Shown here: positions 21,101-29,348 of the stretch, one piece after another | Layout: every line of letters starts with the position of its first letter | Position numbering within the stretch: the first letter of the stretch is position 1 | Source: Fulvivirga marina | Lineage (GTDB): Bacteria; Bacteroidota; Bacteroidia; Cytophagales; Cyclobacteriaceae | Assembly: GCF_016775155.1 (NCBI RefSeq) | Contig: NZ_JAEUGD010000053.1 | Location: 1 to 64,000 of the forward strand | Reading direction: 5' to 3' | DNA: 64,000 nucleotides | Position numbers and translations under genes: made by a program | Notes under the pieces: generated by a model | Told to the model about the DNA's origin: nothing | The model's input: the letters and a program-made list of their open reading frames with translations, nothing else | Database searches by the model: none

Positions 21101-24100
21101 ATTATGTTCTATACTGAGTATAGGGCGACCCAGGGTATCCAGAAAGACCCGGTTGGGGGAGTTATTATGTATAACTGATTTTTCGGCTGCTTCCCTTGCC
21201 GCTGATCCTAACCCACCAGAAACTCTGTCGGTATACCAGGTACTTTGCAGGATATTGTCGTTTTGATCAAATGTGCGCTGCTGCCAGGTATCAAACTCTA
21301 CAGCAGTAAATGTTCCATTCGGCAACTCGGTATAGACATTACGTCCCAGGGCGTCATAATGGATTACAGGTGTTACTTCCCCTTCTACCAACTCTTTTGC
21401 ATCCTCGTAAAATGGATTTACTGAAAAATAGGGTTCGTACTGTTTTACCGGATTTCCTTTATTGTTTAGAATAGTGCGGCCATTACCAATCCAGCGCAGT
21501 TGATTAGAATCTGAAGTATCAATCGTTTCCAATCTGTAATCGCAATCCGGTTGAATTTGTAACTGAAGCGCTTCACCCGGTTCAGCCTGTGCTTTGGTCA
21601 TCACCACATTGCCCATGCCATCTGTGTATTCGAAGCTTAGTTGCAAATTACTCAACTCGCCAGCTGCCAATACAGCAACATGTTTTTCCCGCATAATACT
21701 TCCCACTGTGGTAGGTATGAGTTTGGGAATAGTGCATGGTGCAGCTTCCGCATCATGAAGATCACGGTTTTCCATGGATGACTGATAGCGCTTAAAATCA
21801 TAGACAAAGCGAGCGGTGGCATTCTGTAGAAACTCGCGGGCCTGTCTTCTTAAATCCTCGGTAGTTTCAAATACAAAATAATCTCGAATACTTTCTTCAT
21901 TCGCTTCGGTAGTAATTTCGCTTATTCCATGCAAATTATCGGCTTCATCTCCTTTGCCCATTACGGCCATGGCCTTAACCAGGCCCAGTTCATCCACGAA
22001 TACCTCTGACAGGTTGTGGTTGATATCCCGCATGAAGGTGGGGGAGAGGGTGCGAAAATTAAAGCGTTGAACCTCCGTCTGGTTATCCAGTGCATCAGTA
22101 GTGCTATCCGTCATCATGAAATAATCACGGTAGTAAGTTACCCAGGTCTCCGAACCAAAGGGATCAAGATAAGACTGTGGGGTAAAGAAACGATGTTCGA
22201 TATCTCTAATTGACTCAGTGCGCTCATCAAGATAAAAGCGGGTTACCCCCGATCGTATCCACCAGTTGTTATCATCCCGATGTACAAAGCGGCATTGGCT
22301 ATATTGATTATCTCCATCTGTATCATTGTCGCTAAGCAGGTTTTCCAACTCAGAAGGGTCGGAGGGGAGCTTGTCGCCAAAGATTGTATCCAGTAACTCG
22401 GGAGTGTAGGCGAGTTGATAGCCTTGGTAGGGGATACCGTGTTGCCCATGCTCATAAAGTCCTAATTCAGTGGTCAGGTCATCATTGTAATAAGTAGTTT
22501 GGATATGTTCGATCAACCTTCTTTGTAATCCGGAAGAGGACTCTTCATGGTAAGCGATCTCATTGTCGGGGTCCATTACACCGTCAAACTCTCCAATTTG
22601 AAACAAGGTATCTGAAGGTTGCAGTCCGGTAATTTCAAAGGTCTGATTTTCAGCCGGAAGTCGAAGAAGATACAGATCTGAATCTATCAGATCCTCCGTA
22701 AATTTATTACAAGTAAAAGTGATTAGTGTCTTCTGCTGCTCTGCATCCAATTCATCCAGATGGGCAAGGCATGCGTCTTGTTCCTCCGGGCGGGCATAAT
22801 CCAGATTACGAACTTCTTCCTGAATGGCATTGATCGCACTTGCTCTGGCTGCATTTTGTCTGGGATATACCACGGATGCCGTTTTCAGGATATTTCCCAG
22901 GTCATCGAATTCAATATTCAGGGTATGGGCAATACGAGGATCCTTTTCATTACGCTCATAATGTATGCTCAATGCCTCGCTTTCCGTAGGCATAAAAACG
23001 GCATAGCGATTAGCTGCACGAGGTTGCAGGAGCTGGATATTACAAGTATGGGTGGCTATGGTATAAGGTTTTGCCTGAAGTTGAAGGGAGTCCGTATCCG
23101 CTTCCTTTCCATCAAGCGCAAATACTTCCTGTCGGAGTGTCATTCCCTTGCAGGCTCGCAACGCTTCCCGCCATTCCTCGGTACGGAGGTTTTCAATATC
23201 AAAATCCAATCCCTCAACACTGACTACCCTGGCAACAGGCAGAACGGGTTCGTTGACGGTAAGCATTGCCTCAGGAAAAGTATTGTTATAAACCTCATAC
23301 CAATACTCTTTTTCGAATTGGGTGAGAATACGCTCACGATCCAAAAATGCTCCGGTATGGAACCAGGTTTTGGTGAGCACCGGAGGTTGGTATAACTCCT
23401 CTGATTTTTCTAAGCGTGTATCCGAATTGGCTTTATTCCAGGTATCATAAAACTCAGTATCCTGTTGCTCTACCATACCAAATCCCCGGAACTCTCGTTC
23501 GGCATGGTCATAATAACCATGATGGTAGCGGTATTGGGAGGCAAACCGAACCTGGGTAATTTTGTCTTCAACTATGTTGCGGGCAATGACCTGGACGGGA
23601 AAAGGCAGTTTTGTAATCCAGGGCAGTCCTTCTGCCTTGTCTTTCAAATAGTAATAAGTCGAGCTTTTGTATTCCAGAGCGGTTTCCTTTCCCATATTAT
23701 TGCGATACCCCACCATGACATGAGGCTTTTTGCTATCCATCAGGTCAATGTATCGCATGGGAGTCTGCCTGTCGGCTGGTAAATCAGAAGACCAGACCAG
23801 GCAAGAGGTGCCAGTTCCCAAAAGGTCAGTTACAGTGACCTGTGCATTCCGATTGATAGGAAAGAAAGGGTTGATTTTATGGGCATCACTCCATCCATTA
23901 CCGGAGAGGTTGATATAAGCGTTAAATGTATTTTGCCCCAGGTAAATGATGTCGGCAGCACCCGTTCCGCTAATATCAGCCAGTTGAATGTATTGTGTGT
24001 TGAACTGGTCAGGGTAGTCAAAAACGGGGGCATTGGCCATCGTGATTTTCGCGCTAAAATTACCGTACCCTTTGTTGGCCCAGTAACAAATCTCACCATT

Positions 24101-26056
24101 GCGCACCCGCACAATATCGGTTAGGCCATCTCCGGTAAAATCTGCCAAATATACCGCCTCACTTTGATCACTATCGGCAAAAATCAAAGCAGGTCCTCGT
24201 TCTTCATCGTAGGGTTTAGGGCTGCGCTCTGCCGCTTTATGCCCCAATTTTCCGTTAGCAGCATGCCAGGTGAATACATTTTCTTCCGTCATGACCAGGT
24301 CAGGTTGTCCATCACCAGTGAGATCCAGCATTCGTGTATTGGGGTCCCGAAGATCAATACTGGCAGTTTCTGTAAAAGCCTGAAAAGGTTCCCAATCATT
24401 ACCTTCGGTGAGTTCGAAGAAACCCTGCAAGCCTGGGCGGTTCACTACAACCTGTTTTTTCCCATTCGCTTCCAGGTCTTGTAAGCTGAGTGCTCCGTTG
24501 GCCAGTCCGGTCAGCGATGGTTTGGGAATGACCGGTTTGGCTTCGGCCAAGGTTACCCGCCCATCTTCATCGATATCTCCCAGGTTGCTTTTGTAAAACC
24601 AGCCTTCTCCCTGTTCGGTCAGGATACCGGAAATTCCTTCTGCATAAAAGTCGGTGAATTGGTAGTTGTTGGTGAGGCCTACAGGTGTATGAACCAGGTT
24701 TTGCTGACTGACATTTCTGACTTCAGTGTTCCATTGAAGTTGTTGGTAATCAAATTCTAAGGGAGGTAAAGCTTTGCGAGAATAGCCGATGGGAGTACTT
24801 TCCTCATCATAAAGCCGTATATAACCGGCCTGTGTGATTGAAATTAAATAATTGACTTCAGTCTGTCCGGAATCATTAATAGAAGAGCCTTTGTGGTCCA
24901 GTTCGAGGGTACGAACAAGGTAATTCCGCCCAAAAGGATGACTGATTTGATCTCCATTTTCTTCATATCCCTGCATGTCAGTCTCATCTTCAAAATGATG
25001 AAACATCATGATTCTCCTGCAAAGCCGTTGGGTTCTGATTTCAAAACCAGCGCGAAAGGAAGAAAACGGATCATCACGGTAGTCCCACACATCGTTCTCT
25101 ATATGCGGCTCAATTTCATGGGTATGCTCTCCATAATCCAGGACCAACTCAAAGAGGTATTCACTATCGCCAGGATCTGATAGATCATAAGGCTGGGTTG
25201 GGTCCGGATAATACGCTTGCCTATTTCCATAGGCTACACGCTTGAGATACGAATTGGTAAAGGGGGCTAACCCTGATTTTCTATTTCTTTCATGTACATG
25301 GTTAGGGATACTGGAATCTTCATGGATGGAGCCGTCATCATCAATGTTATAATCCCTTTTATAATAATAGCGGATCCAGTTGCCTTTATTGTCAAAACTA
25401 AATTCGGGAAGCCATTGATAGATCCGGGTAACGTCTTCAGGATCAGCAATACGAGAATGGGTGCTTCTGCCAAAAAAAGTCACTATATTCTCTTTAGTGG
25501 TCACTTTCCAGTAAGTATCATGATCAGGGTGGGTGATCTTTTCAATTCGTGCAAACCCACCCTCGACTCGTGGCCGATACCGTTTAACCTGATAGTCCCC
25601 CGATGCAAATTCAACAGGTTCCCAGTCTCCTGCAGTTTGCTTTTGCAGATAGGGTACCAAGTCTTCAGCACCGGAGAACATGAAGATATCTTCCTCATTA
25701 CCTTCTCTATACCTTGGAAGCTGCTTGTCTGATTTTCTAATGATGGAAGGATATTGCAGAGACCACCCGAGACCAAAAGGGCTGTTGCCTGAGCCTGAGT
25801 TGTAGCCAAGAGCTAGTGATGGCGTAAATCCATTTCTCCCAGGGGTTAGTGGGAGTGGAATGGAAAAGGAAGCAGTGCCATTGGCGGCGTTCACCTCAAA
25901 TTTTTCGTCTATTCCTTTTAAAGCTCCACCACCTTTAGGTAGTGATACAGAGGGAATATCAATTGCGTTAGATTCGGTAGCCCGTTCCTGGGTAAGGGTG
26001 TCTAGCTGATTTTTGGGCTTCTTTTGAGTTGTGTTTTCAGCATCTTTTGTATTCAT
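18146..26056 (-). CDS. fused TcB-TcC (SpvB/RHS) toxin cocoon with unrecognised C-terminal effector domain
   Basis: 2636 aa. The N-terminus has the SpvB signature (SLPKGGGALKGIDEKFEVN, then GYNSGSGNSPFGLGWSL). Residues about 480-800 are the TcB propeller with FG-GAP/VCBS-type repeats (DIDEDG, DLTGDGQPD, DFTGDGLTD). The TcdB-middle region ends at YYDHAEREFRGFG. YD repeats follow, and the RHS core closes with WCSSDPIGVEGGGNLYEY and IFDPNG (D2305), the aspartyl-protease self-cleavage region of TcC-type proteins. The last 328 residues (bases 18146-19132) are the cargo. They are Arg-rich, match no toxin family I know, and contain YDPSLILTIAHREFGAN (E2409), which looks like the catalytic-helix pattern of lysozyme-like transglycosylases. 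TcB and TcC are separate genes in many species; here they are one protein encoded upstream of TcA. The effector's activity is unknown. Confidence 0.9.
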   Translation of the reverse strand: MNTKDAENTTQKKPKNQLDTLTQERATESNAIDIPSVSLPKGGGALKGIDEKFEVNAANGTASFSIPLPLTPGRNGFTPSLALGYNSGSGNSPFGLGWSLQYPSIIRKSDKQLPRYREGNEEDIFMFSGAEDLVPYLQKQTAGDWEPVEFASGDYQVKRYRPRVEGGFARIEKITHPDHDTYWKVTTKENIVTFFGRSTHSRIADPEDVTRIYQWLPEFSFDNKGNWIRYYYKRDYNIDDDGSIHEDSSIPNHVHERNRKSGLAPFTNSYLKRVAYGNRQAYYPDPTQPYDLSDPGDSEYLFELVLDYGEHTHEIEPHIENDVWDYRDDPFSSFRAGFEIRTQRLCRRIMMFHHFEDETDMQGYEENGDQISHPFGRNYLVRTLELDHKGSSINDSGQTEVNYLISITQAGYIRLYDEESTPIGYSRKALPPLEFDYQQLQWNTEVRNVSQQNLVHTPVGLTNNYQFTDFYAEGISGILTEQGEGWFYKSNLGDIDEDGRVTLAEAKPVIPKPSLTGLANGALSLQDLEANGKKQVVVNRPGLQGFFELTEGNDWEPFQAFTETASIDLRDPNTRMLDLTGDGQPDLVMTEENVFTWHAANGKLGHKAAERSPKPYDEERGPALIFADSDQSEAVYLADFTGDGLTDIVRVRNGEICYWANKGYGNFSAKITMANAPVFDYPDQFNTQYIQLADISGTGAADIIYLGQNTFNAYINLSGNGWSDAHKINPFFPINRNAQVTVTDLLGTGTSCLVWSSDLPADRQTPMRYIDLMDSKKPHVMVGYRNNMGKETALEYKSSTYYYLKDKAEGLPWITKLPFPVQVIARNIVEDKITQVRFASQYRYHHGYYDHAEREFRGFGMVEQQDTEFYDTWNKANSDTRLEKSEELYQPPVLTKTWFHTGAFLDRERILTQFEKEYWYEVYNNTFPEAMLTVNEPVLPVARVVSVEGLDFDIENLRTEEWREALRACKGMTLRQEVFALDGKEADTDSLQLQAKPYTIATHTCNIQLLQPRAANRYAVFMPTESEALSIHYERNEKDPRIAHTLNIEFDDLGNILKTASVVYPRQNAARASAINAIQEEVRNLDYARPEEQDACLAHLDELDAEQQKTLITFTCNKFTEDLIDSDLYLLRLPAENQTFEITGLQPSDTLFQIGEFDGVMDPDNEIAYHEESSSGLQRRLIEHIQTTYYNDDLTTELGLYEHGQHGIPYQGYQLAYTPELLDTIFGDKLPSDPSELENLLSDNDTDGDNQYSQCRFVHRDDNNWWIRSGVTRFYLDERTESIRDIEHRFFTPQSYLDPFGSETWVTYYRDYFMMTDSTTDALDNQTEVQRFNFRTLSPTFMRDINHNLSEVFVDELGLVKAMAVMGKGDEADNLHGISEITTEANEESIRDYFVFETTEDLRRQAREFLQNATARFVYDFKRYQSSMENRDLHDAEAAPCTIPKLIPTTVGSIMREKHVAVLAAGELSNLQLSFEYTDGMGNVVMTKAQAEPGEALQLQIQPDCDYRLETIDTSDSNQLRWIGNGRTILNNKGNPVKQYEPYFSVNPFYEDAKELVEGEVTPVIHYDALGRNVYTELPNGTFTAVEFDTWQQRTFDQNDNILQSTWYTDRVSGGLGSAAREAAEKSVIHNNSPNRVFLDTLGRPILSIEHNKWQNNDAGTTSDFEELYSTYIDLDIEGNTRKVIDARDNPVMCWQYDMLGHRVFQESMDAGRRWMLNNVAGNPIISWDEKGHMLRHTYGELQRPISTHITGGDSGLDHTIARTIYGEGLTDAINRNLRGQVYQQFDSSGLVQNERLDFKGNLLIAWRRLLLDAQAEVTDWADDTITRESLLEEEIFIKTTTYDALNRMAEMHNWHSVNTGTGIYLPHYNERGVLQSETLSLNGTDTPAIRDIQYNEKGQRQRIHYGNDTVTQYSYDPKTFRLIKLRTTRSPHGSGYTDFPASHFGLKDLQVLQDLNYTYDPVGNITEVYDDAYETVFHDSQEVVARSRYTYDSLYRLIKATGRENNTYNEAPNRQEPPVIHLNSPNEIRNYTQIYSYDAVGNFNFMQHVARGNGWTRHYETASDSNRLDRTYTNSDPGGISYGYDPHGSMLNFGNEAAPYLPDWDYRDMISHIDLGGGGDAWYQYDASKQRTRKHIRKNGGIIEERIYLEGMEVYRRQGNGVVRDEVIETHHLFADDQKILIVEDVRVSGTERLSEGTLFRYQYSNHLGSVGLELNEERQIISYEEYHPYGTPAYRAKNSAIEAKAKRYRYTGMERDEETGLNYHTARYYLPWLGRWCSSDPIGVEGGGNLYEYSRGNSINIFDPNGEQPIDGFQLSERAGRMMPIARSSSIYFGALRNHPERGWLIRDRNRPRRVGARRGDRVPNEELITSLTSIENANRVATQLNRIRETNSIYDPSLILTIAHREFGANIFANGRVNSFYGGGLDNLFFDIATRRQIPLFRRYLNELSEGFAEQEGEENHDRAERFGEMSRSRRMGRLRRQGLLPNDFPSLNAATTRRGGRVIGTLNEAGEFIFPALLPTDRILEVVAAKLTLAHTAFMSNYRRISEELNLEIEDDISTEARRFWTASFFGASESSRRLLRQHLNSGLSINELPGVPENETVSSGTDIRRVHGTTIVAESEALDSLIGFHRE

Positions 26057-26619
26057 TACACTGGTATGTTATCGGTGAAAATGACCTTCAAGAAAGGTAT
26101 CCATTAGTATAGGTTGTCAGCAAGAAATGCCTGCTAATAGGATTGTGTAAGAGTAACACCAGCTAGTTGATAAAGTTATGTGTTTTGTGTTTTTACTGTT
26201 TAGTGTAGAGCTTCAGCTCTCGTGATGCTTGTTACTCGACCGTTAGTGTGTTTCTACATACTTGATAGTTTGAAAGGTGAATATTCATTTTGTATTTTCA
26301 ATATCATTATCATACTAACTTTTTAAAGCTCGATTTTAGCCAAACCAGAGATGAAAAGGTTCGGTTTGTCCCGTTGGGGCTATGAAGAGTTGATTGTGAT
26401 GCTAACTATTTGGTAGTCAGTTTGTTTGTGTCTATGTTTTTAGTTTAAACAGCCTTCCACTTAGAATCTTCTGAATTTTCTTTAATTCAATAATTGGCTG
26501 ATAATCAATGTGCACTAAAAATTGACAAAGATCCAAATACAATTACAGGTTTTCTCCACTGACTATTTATTGAAAGGAAATATTCAAAATCTGTTAAAAG
26601 CATTTTGAACATTTTAAGT
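26057..26619. promoter_or_regulatory. intergenic region between divergent Tc and RiPP-like operons
   Basis: About 560 bp, A+T rich, with no coding sequence I can support. It must hold the promoter of the leftward Tc operon and probably part of the control of the rightward oxygenase/peptide/rSAM operon. I could not place a convincing Bacteroidota -33/-7 pair. A 22-bp stretch at 26410-26431 (ttggtagtcagtttgtttgt followed by gt) recurs with a one-base indel at 32681-32702, upstream of the other leftward candidate toxin operon. Confidence 0.5.
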
Positions 26620-26699
26620 TGTTATGAGTTAGTAACGGTGGATAGGGAGGCAGCTCACTCTCCCAAATGATTTTATAGTGCAAGACCGTTAGGCACAAC
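26620..26699. repeat. attC-like imperfect inverted repeat upstream of the RiPP-like operon
   Basis: The left arm (about 26620-26638) contains gttatg and taacgg; the right arm (26686-26699) is ccgttaggcacaac, ending 7 bp before the first ATG. The arms pair with an unpaired insertion, and an inner gggag/ctccc hairpin lies between them. The right arm contains GTTAGGC, which fits the GTTRRRY end of integron attC sites. A similar element lies before the gene at 37706. Recognition as a cassette site is inference. Confidence 0.4.
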
Positions 26700-26706
26700 T
26701 ATAGAC

Positions 26707-27291
26707 ATGGAAAAAAATGACATTAGAATAGTTGATAATTTTTTTGCAGACCCTTTATGGATTCGTGAAAATGTTTTACACTCAAAGTTTTCGCCAAATA
26801 CTAACTCTGAGTTTTCGTCAAAAAAATTAGGCTTATCAATAGCATTTAAAAATCAATTTCGCAGGCAGGTATCCACATACATTGACAATGTTCAGTCGTA
26901 TAATTTTATTGATAGCGAATTTTGTTACTATACTTTAGAAGACGAGCATATAAATAAAAAAAATGGACATTGGATACACTCTGACAGATGTCGGCATATT
27001 GGAATTGTGTTTCTTACTCCGAACATTGATTCTAGTCTTGGTGGATTGAGCTTCTACCAGCACATTGCTTCAGGGGCAACATCTTGGTATGATGTGGAAA
27101 ATGATCCTGCTAATCAAAATTTGATTTATTCCGACTCGGTAGACTTAACAAAATGGCATGAATACTTCTATGTAGAGTGGAAATTCAATCGACTTGTGAT
27201 ATTCAACTCGTATTATTTCCATCAAGCAAGAGCCTATTTCGGAAACAATATTTTCAATAGTAGAATTACCCTAAATATTTTCTTCAACTAA
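26707..27291 (+). CDS. 2OG-Fe(II) oxygenase-like protein (DUF6445-like), putative peptide hydroxylase
   Basis: 194 aa. The fold signature of Fe(II)/2-oxoglutarate dioxygenases is visible: an HxD pair (H91-S-D93 in GHWIHSDRCRHIGIVFLTP), a GGLSFYQH strand pair (about 112-119), a distal His (H172 in YYFHQAR) and an Arg (R186 in NSRITLNIFF) positioned to bind 2-oxoglutarate. The HSD, GGxSFYxH and FHxA spacing resembles DUF6445-type proteins and prolyl/asparaginyl hydroxylase relatives. It is the first gene of a tight rightward trio, 12 bp before the small repeat-bearing peptide gene and followed by a cobalamin-type radical SAM enzyme. I infer that it hydroxylates the peptide; substrate and residue are unknown. 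No signal peptide, so it should act in the cytoplasm. Confidence 0.7.
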   Translation: MEKNDIRIVDNFFADPLWIRENVLHSKFSPNTNSEFSSKKLGLSIAFKNQFRRQVSTYIDNVQSYNFIDSEFCYYTLEDEHINKKNGHWIHSDRCRHIGIVFLTPNIDSSLGGLSFYQHIASGATSWYDVENDPANQNLIYSDSVDLTKWHEYFYVEWKFNRLVIFNSYYFHQARAYFGNNIFNSRITLNIFFN

Positions 27292-27303
27292 AACAAAAAT
27301 AAA

Positions 27304-27564
27304 ATGGCAAAAAAAGTAACCAGTGGTGAAAACAAAGAGAACCCAATCACCAGTGAATCAGTTCAGACCCAATACGCAATGGAGGAACATTCTAATCCAA
27401 TAACGAATGAAAATGTTCAAACTCAGTACGCTCGCATTATGGATAACACAAGCGACCTAAAAGGTGTAGTCTTAGAAGTTGACCAAATGGTTAAAGATGT
27501 TTTTCCAAATGCTTCCGAAGAATCCAGGATTACCTTGATAACTAAACTCATGGATAAAATATAG
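27304..27564 (+). CDS. small peptide with duplicated motif, candidate RiPP precursor
   Basis: 86 aa. Residues 13-25 (NPITSESVQTQYA) and 31-43 (NPITNENVQTQYA) are a tandem duplication with an 18-residue period, differing only by two Ser-to-Asn changes. At DNA level seven of the 13 codons differ synonymously, so the peptide, not merely the DNA, is conserved between copies. Residues 44-86 look helical (LKGVVLEVDQMVKDVF and SRITLITKLMDKI) and could be a recognition or follower segment; the first 12 residues are Lys/Glu-rich. The gene sits between an oxygenase-like gene and a RiPP-type radical SAM gene with gaps of 12 and 7 bp. I read the repeats as the modified cores. No GG-type cleavage site, signal peptide or Cys is present. 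An alternative is a small accessory or recognition protein. Function is inference from context. Confidence 0.7.
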   Translation: MAKKVTSGENKENPITSESVQTQYAMEEHSNPITNENVQTQYARIMDNTSDLKGVVLEVDQMVKDVFPNASEESRITLITKLMDKI

Positions 27565-27571
27565 TTGTGAA

Positions 27572-29335
27572 ATGAAAAAAACCAATGTCGCTTTGATAGC
27601 AAGTATGCCTTGGCCCACGTACAACATGCCCTCAATTCAGGTTGGAGTATTAAAGTCATTCATTGAAAGAGATGGGCACAAATGCATTGGAGCGCATTGG
27701 TTTTTAGATATTTACAAATACCTGGGACATGATTTATATACATCCATAAGTTCTGAGTACTTAATTGTTGGGGAAGCAATATATTCAAGCTTATATTTTG
27801 AAGAGCACAGAGAAGAGATTGTTAAATCAAACCCTCTATTGCAGAAGACCCTTTCTTCTGATCCAACCTTTTTAGAAAAACTAGATCAAAAACATGATGA
27901 AATTCTATTGAGATATAATTGGAATGAAATTGATCTAGTTGGCTTTACACTAAATTTTTCCCAAACAATGCCATCCATTTATATGGCTGCTAAAATCAAA
28001 AGGTTAAACCCTAAAATCAAGATCATTATTGGCGGAGCTGAAGGGACTTCAGAAATGGGTGCTTCTCTAATAGATCAATTTGACTGTATCGATTTTGCCT
28101 GCAATGGAGAAGGAGAGCAGCTATTACTGGAATTAGTTAAATCTGACCTCGTTGACTTAACAAACATTAAGAAAATAAATAGTTTAATTTATCGTGAAAA
28201 CGGTAAAACTTACACTAACCCTTCCTCTCAATTAGATTCATTGAGAAACTTACCTGTTCCTAATCTCGATGAGTATTTTACTGGACTGGCCCTTAATAAC
28301 TTAAATCCATATGATTTATCTGTTGTACTGCCAATAGAATCTTCTAGAGGCTGTTATTATTCATGTAGTTTTTGCTCACTAAATATACAGTGGGATGGTA
28401 CTCGATTTCAATACCCTGAAACCGTAAAAAATAACATCAGTGAGCTTGTCGCCAAATACAAGATTCTTGACTTTTTCTTTGTAGACAACATTACGCCAAT
28501 AAACAGTAAAGAAATATTCAGTGAAGTTCAATCCTTAAACTTTGATATAAGATTTTTTTATGAGATGAGAGCGAACATATCGTACGACTCACTTAAGGCT
28601 ATGCATAAGGCTGGTTTAAAACGGGTGCAAATCGGAACTGAAGCAATGTCTTCATCACTGCTTCGTAAATTCAATAAAAAGAGTTTGACTATTCACAATA
28701 TTCAGGGTCTTAAAAATTGTGAAGAGTTAGGCATTATAGTCTCATCGAATTTCATAATAAATCATCCTAGTACTGATCAAAATGATATAAATGAAACTAT
28801 CAAAAATATTAGTTACTGTTATCACTTGCGTCCACCAAGCGCTTTTTCAGAATTTGGTTTAATGTTTGGATCACCAGATTACAATAGTCCTAAGGATACT
28901 TTTTCTATTAAGGGAAACCATAAAGATTATCGCAAGATATACCCTCGGAAACAATTCGACGCTTTGAATCTTCCAGTCAAAGAATATATAACAAAATCAA
29001 AACCGCCAGACTGGTCATCTATTAAACAGATCGTAGAACACTGGAAAAAAACCTACAATAATAAAACCACCCACCTGCTCTCAATGCAAGACGGAGGTAC
29101 ATTCCTAAAGATTGAAGATCGAAGATATGGCCCTGTTGATGTTTTCATTTTGGATAAAACAGAAAGAGATTTGTATCTCCTCATTAGTCAAATAACGCCC
29201 TTCGCAAAAATTAAAAATAAATACCCAGACAAAAATGAAAATGAGCTAAGAACTTGTTTACAAGGTCTAATAGATCTCAAATTAGTTTTTGAGGAAGATG
29301 ACAAATTCTTAAGTCTTGCAATTAGGTCTGATTAG
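27572..29335 (+). CDS. cobalamin-binding radical SAM protein, RiPP-maturation C-methyltransferase type
   Basis: 587 aa. The N-terminus (ALIASMPWPTYNMPSIQVGV, then LGHDLYTSISSEY and GEAIY) matches the opening I know from the RiPP maturation radical SAM protein 1 family (TIGR03975). Residues about 120-210 form a cobalamin-binding-like Rossmann segment (DLVGFTLNFSQTMPSIYMAA, then IIIGGAEGT). The radical SAM cluster motif CxxxCxxC is C261/C265/C268 in SRGCYYSCSFCSLN, with the downstream barrel to about 450 (RVQIGTEAMSSSLLRKFNK). A C-terminal region follows with a winged-helix-like end (KNKYPDKNENELRTCLQGLI). Family knowledge: these enzymes use SAM and methylcobalamin to methylate unactivated carbons in peptides. 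It ends the operon, 7 bp after the peptide gene, and faces the lectin-protein gene convergently with a 13-bp gap. The specific reaction here is unknown. Confidence 0.85.
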   Translation: MKKTNVALIASMPWPTYNMPSIQVGVLKSFIERDGHKCIGAHWFLDIYKYLGHDLYTSISSEYLIVGEAIYSSLYFEEHREEIVKSNPLLQKTLSSDPTFLEKLDQKHDEILLRYNWNEIDLVGFTLNFSQTMPSIYMAAKIKRLNPKIKIIIGGAEGTSEMGASLIDQFDCIDFACNGEGEQLLLELVKSDLVDLTNIKKINSLIYRENGKTYTNPSSQLDSLRNLPVPNLDEYFTGLALNNLNPYDLSVVLPIESSRGCYYSCSFCSLNIQWDGTRFQYPETVKNNISELVAKYKILDFFFVDNITPINSKEIFSEVQSLNFDIRFFYEMRANISYDSLKAMHKAGLKRVQIGTEAMSSSLLRKFNKKSLTIHNIQGLKNCEELGIIVSSNFIINHPSTDQNDINETIKNISYCYHLRPPSAFSEFGLMFGSPDYNSPKDTFSIKGNHKDYRKIYPRKQFDALNLPVKEYITKSKPPDWSSIKQIVEHWKKTYNNKTTHLLSMQDGGTFLKIEDRRYGPVDVFILDKTERDLYLLISQITPFAKIKNKYPDKNENELRTCLQGLIDLKLVFEEDDKFLSLAIRSD

Positions 29336-29348
29336 GGAAAAGTGCAAC

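Noticed and set aside
22760-23395. Open plus-strand frame of 211 codons inside the TcB-TcC gene
   Set aside because: It lies wholly antisense to a gene with strong domain evidence, and its translation has no recognisable motif. Several similar antisense frames in the Tc genes (for example 13735-14064, 25292-25732) are shadows too.
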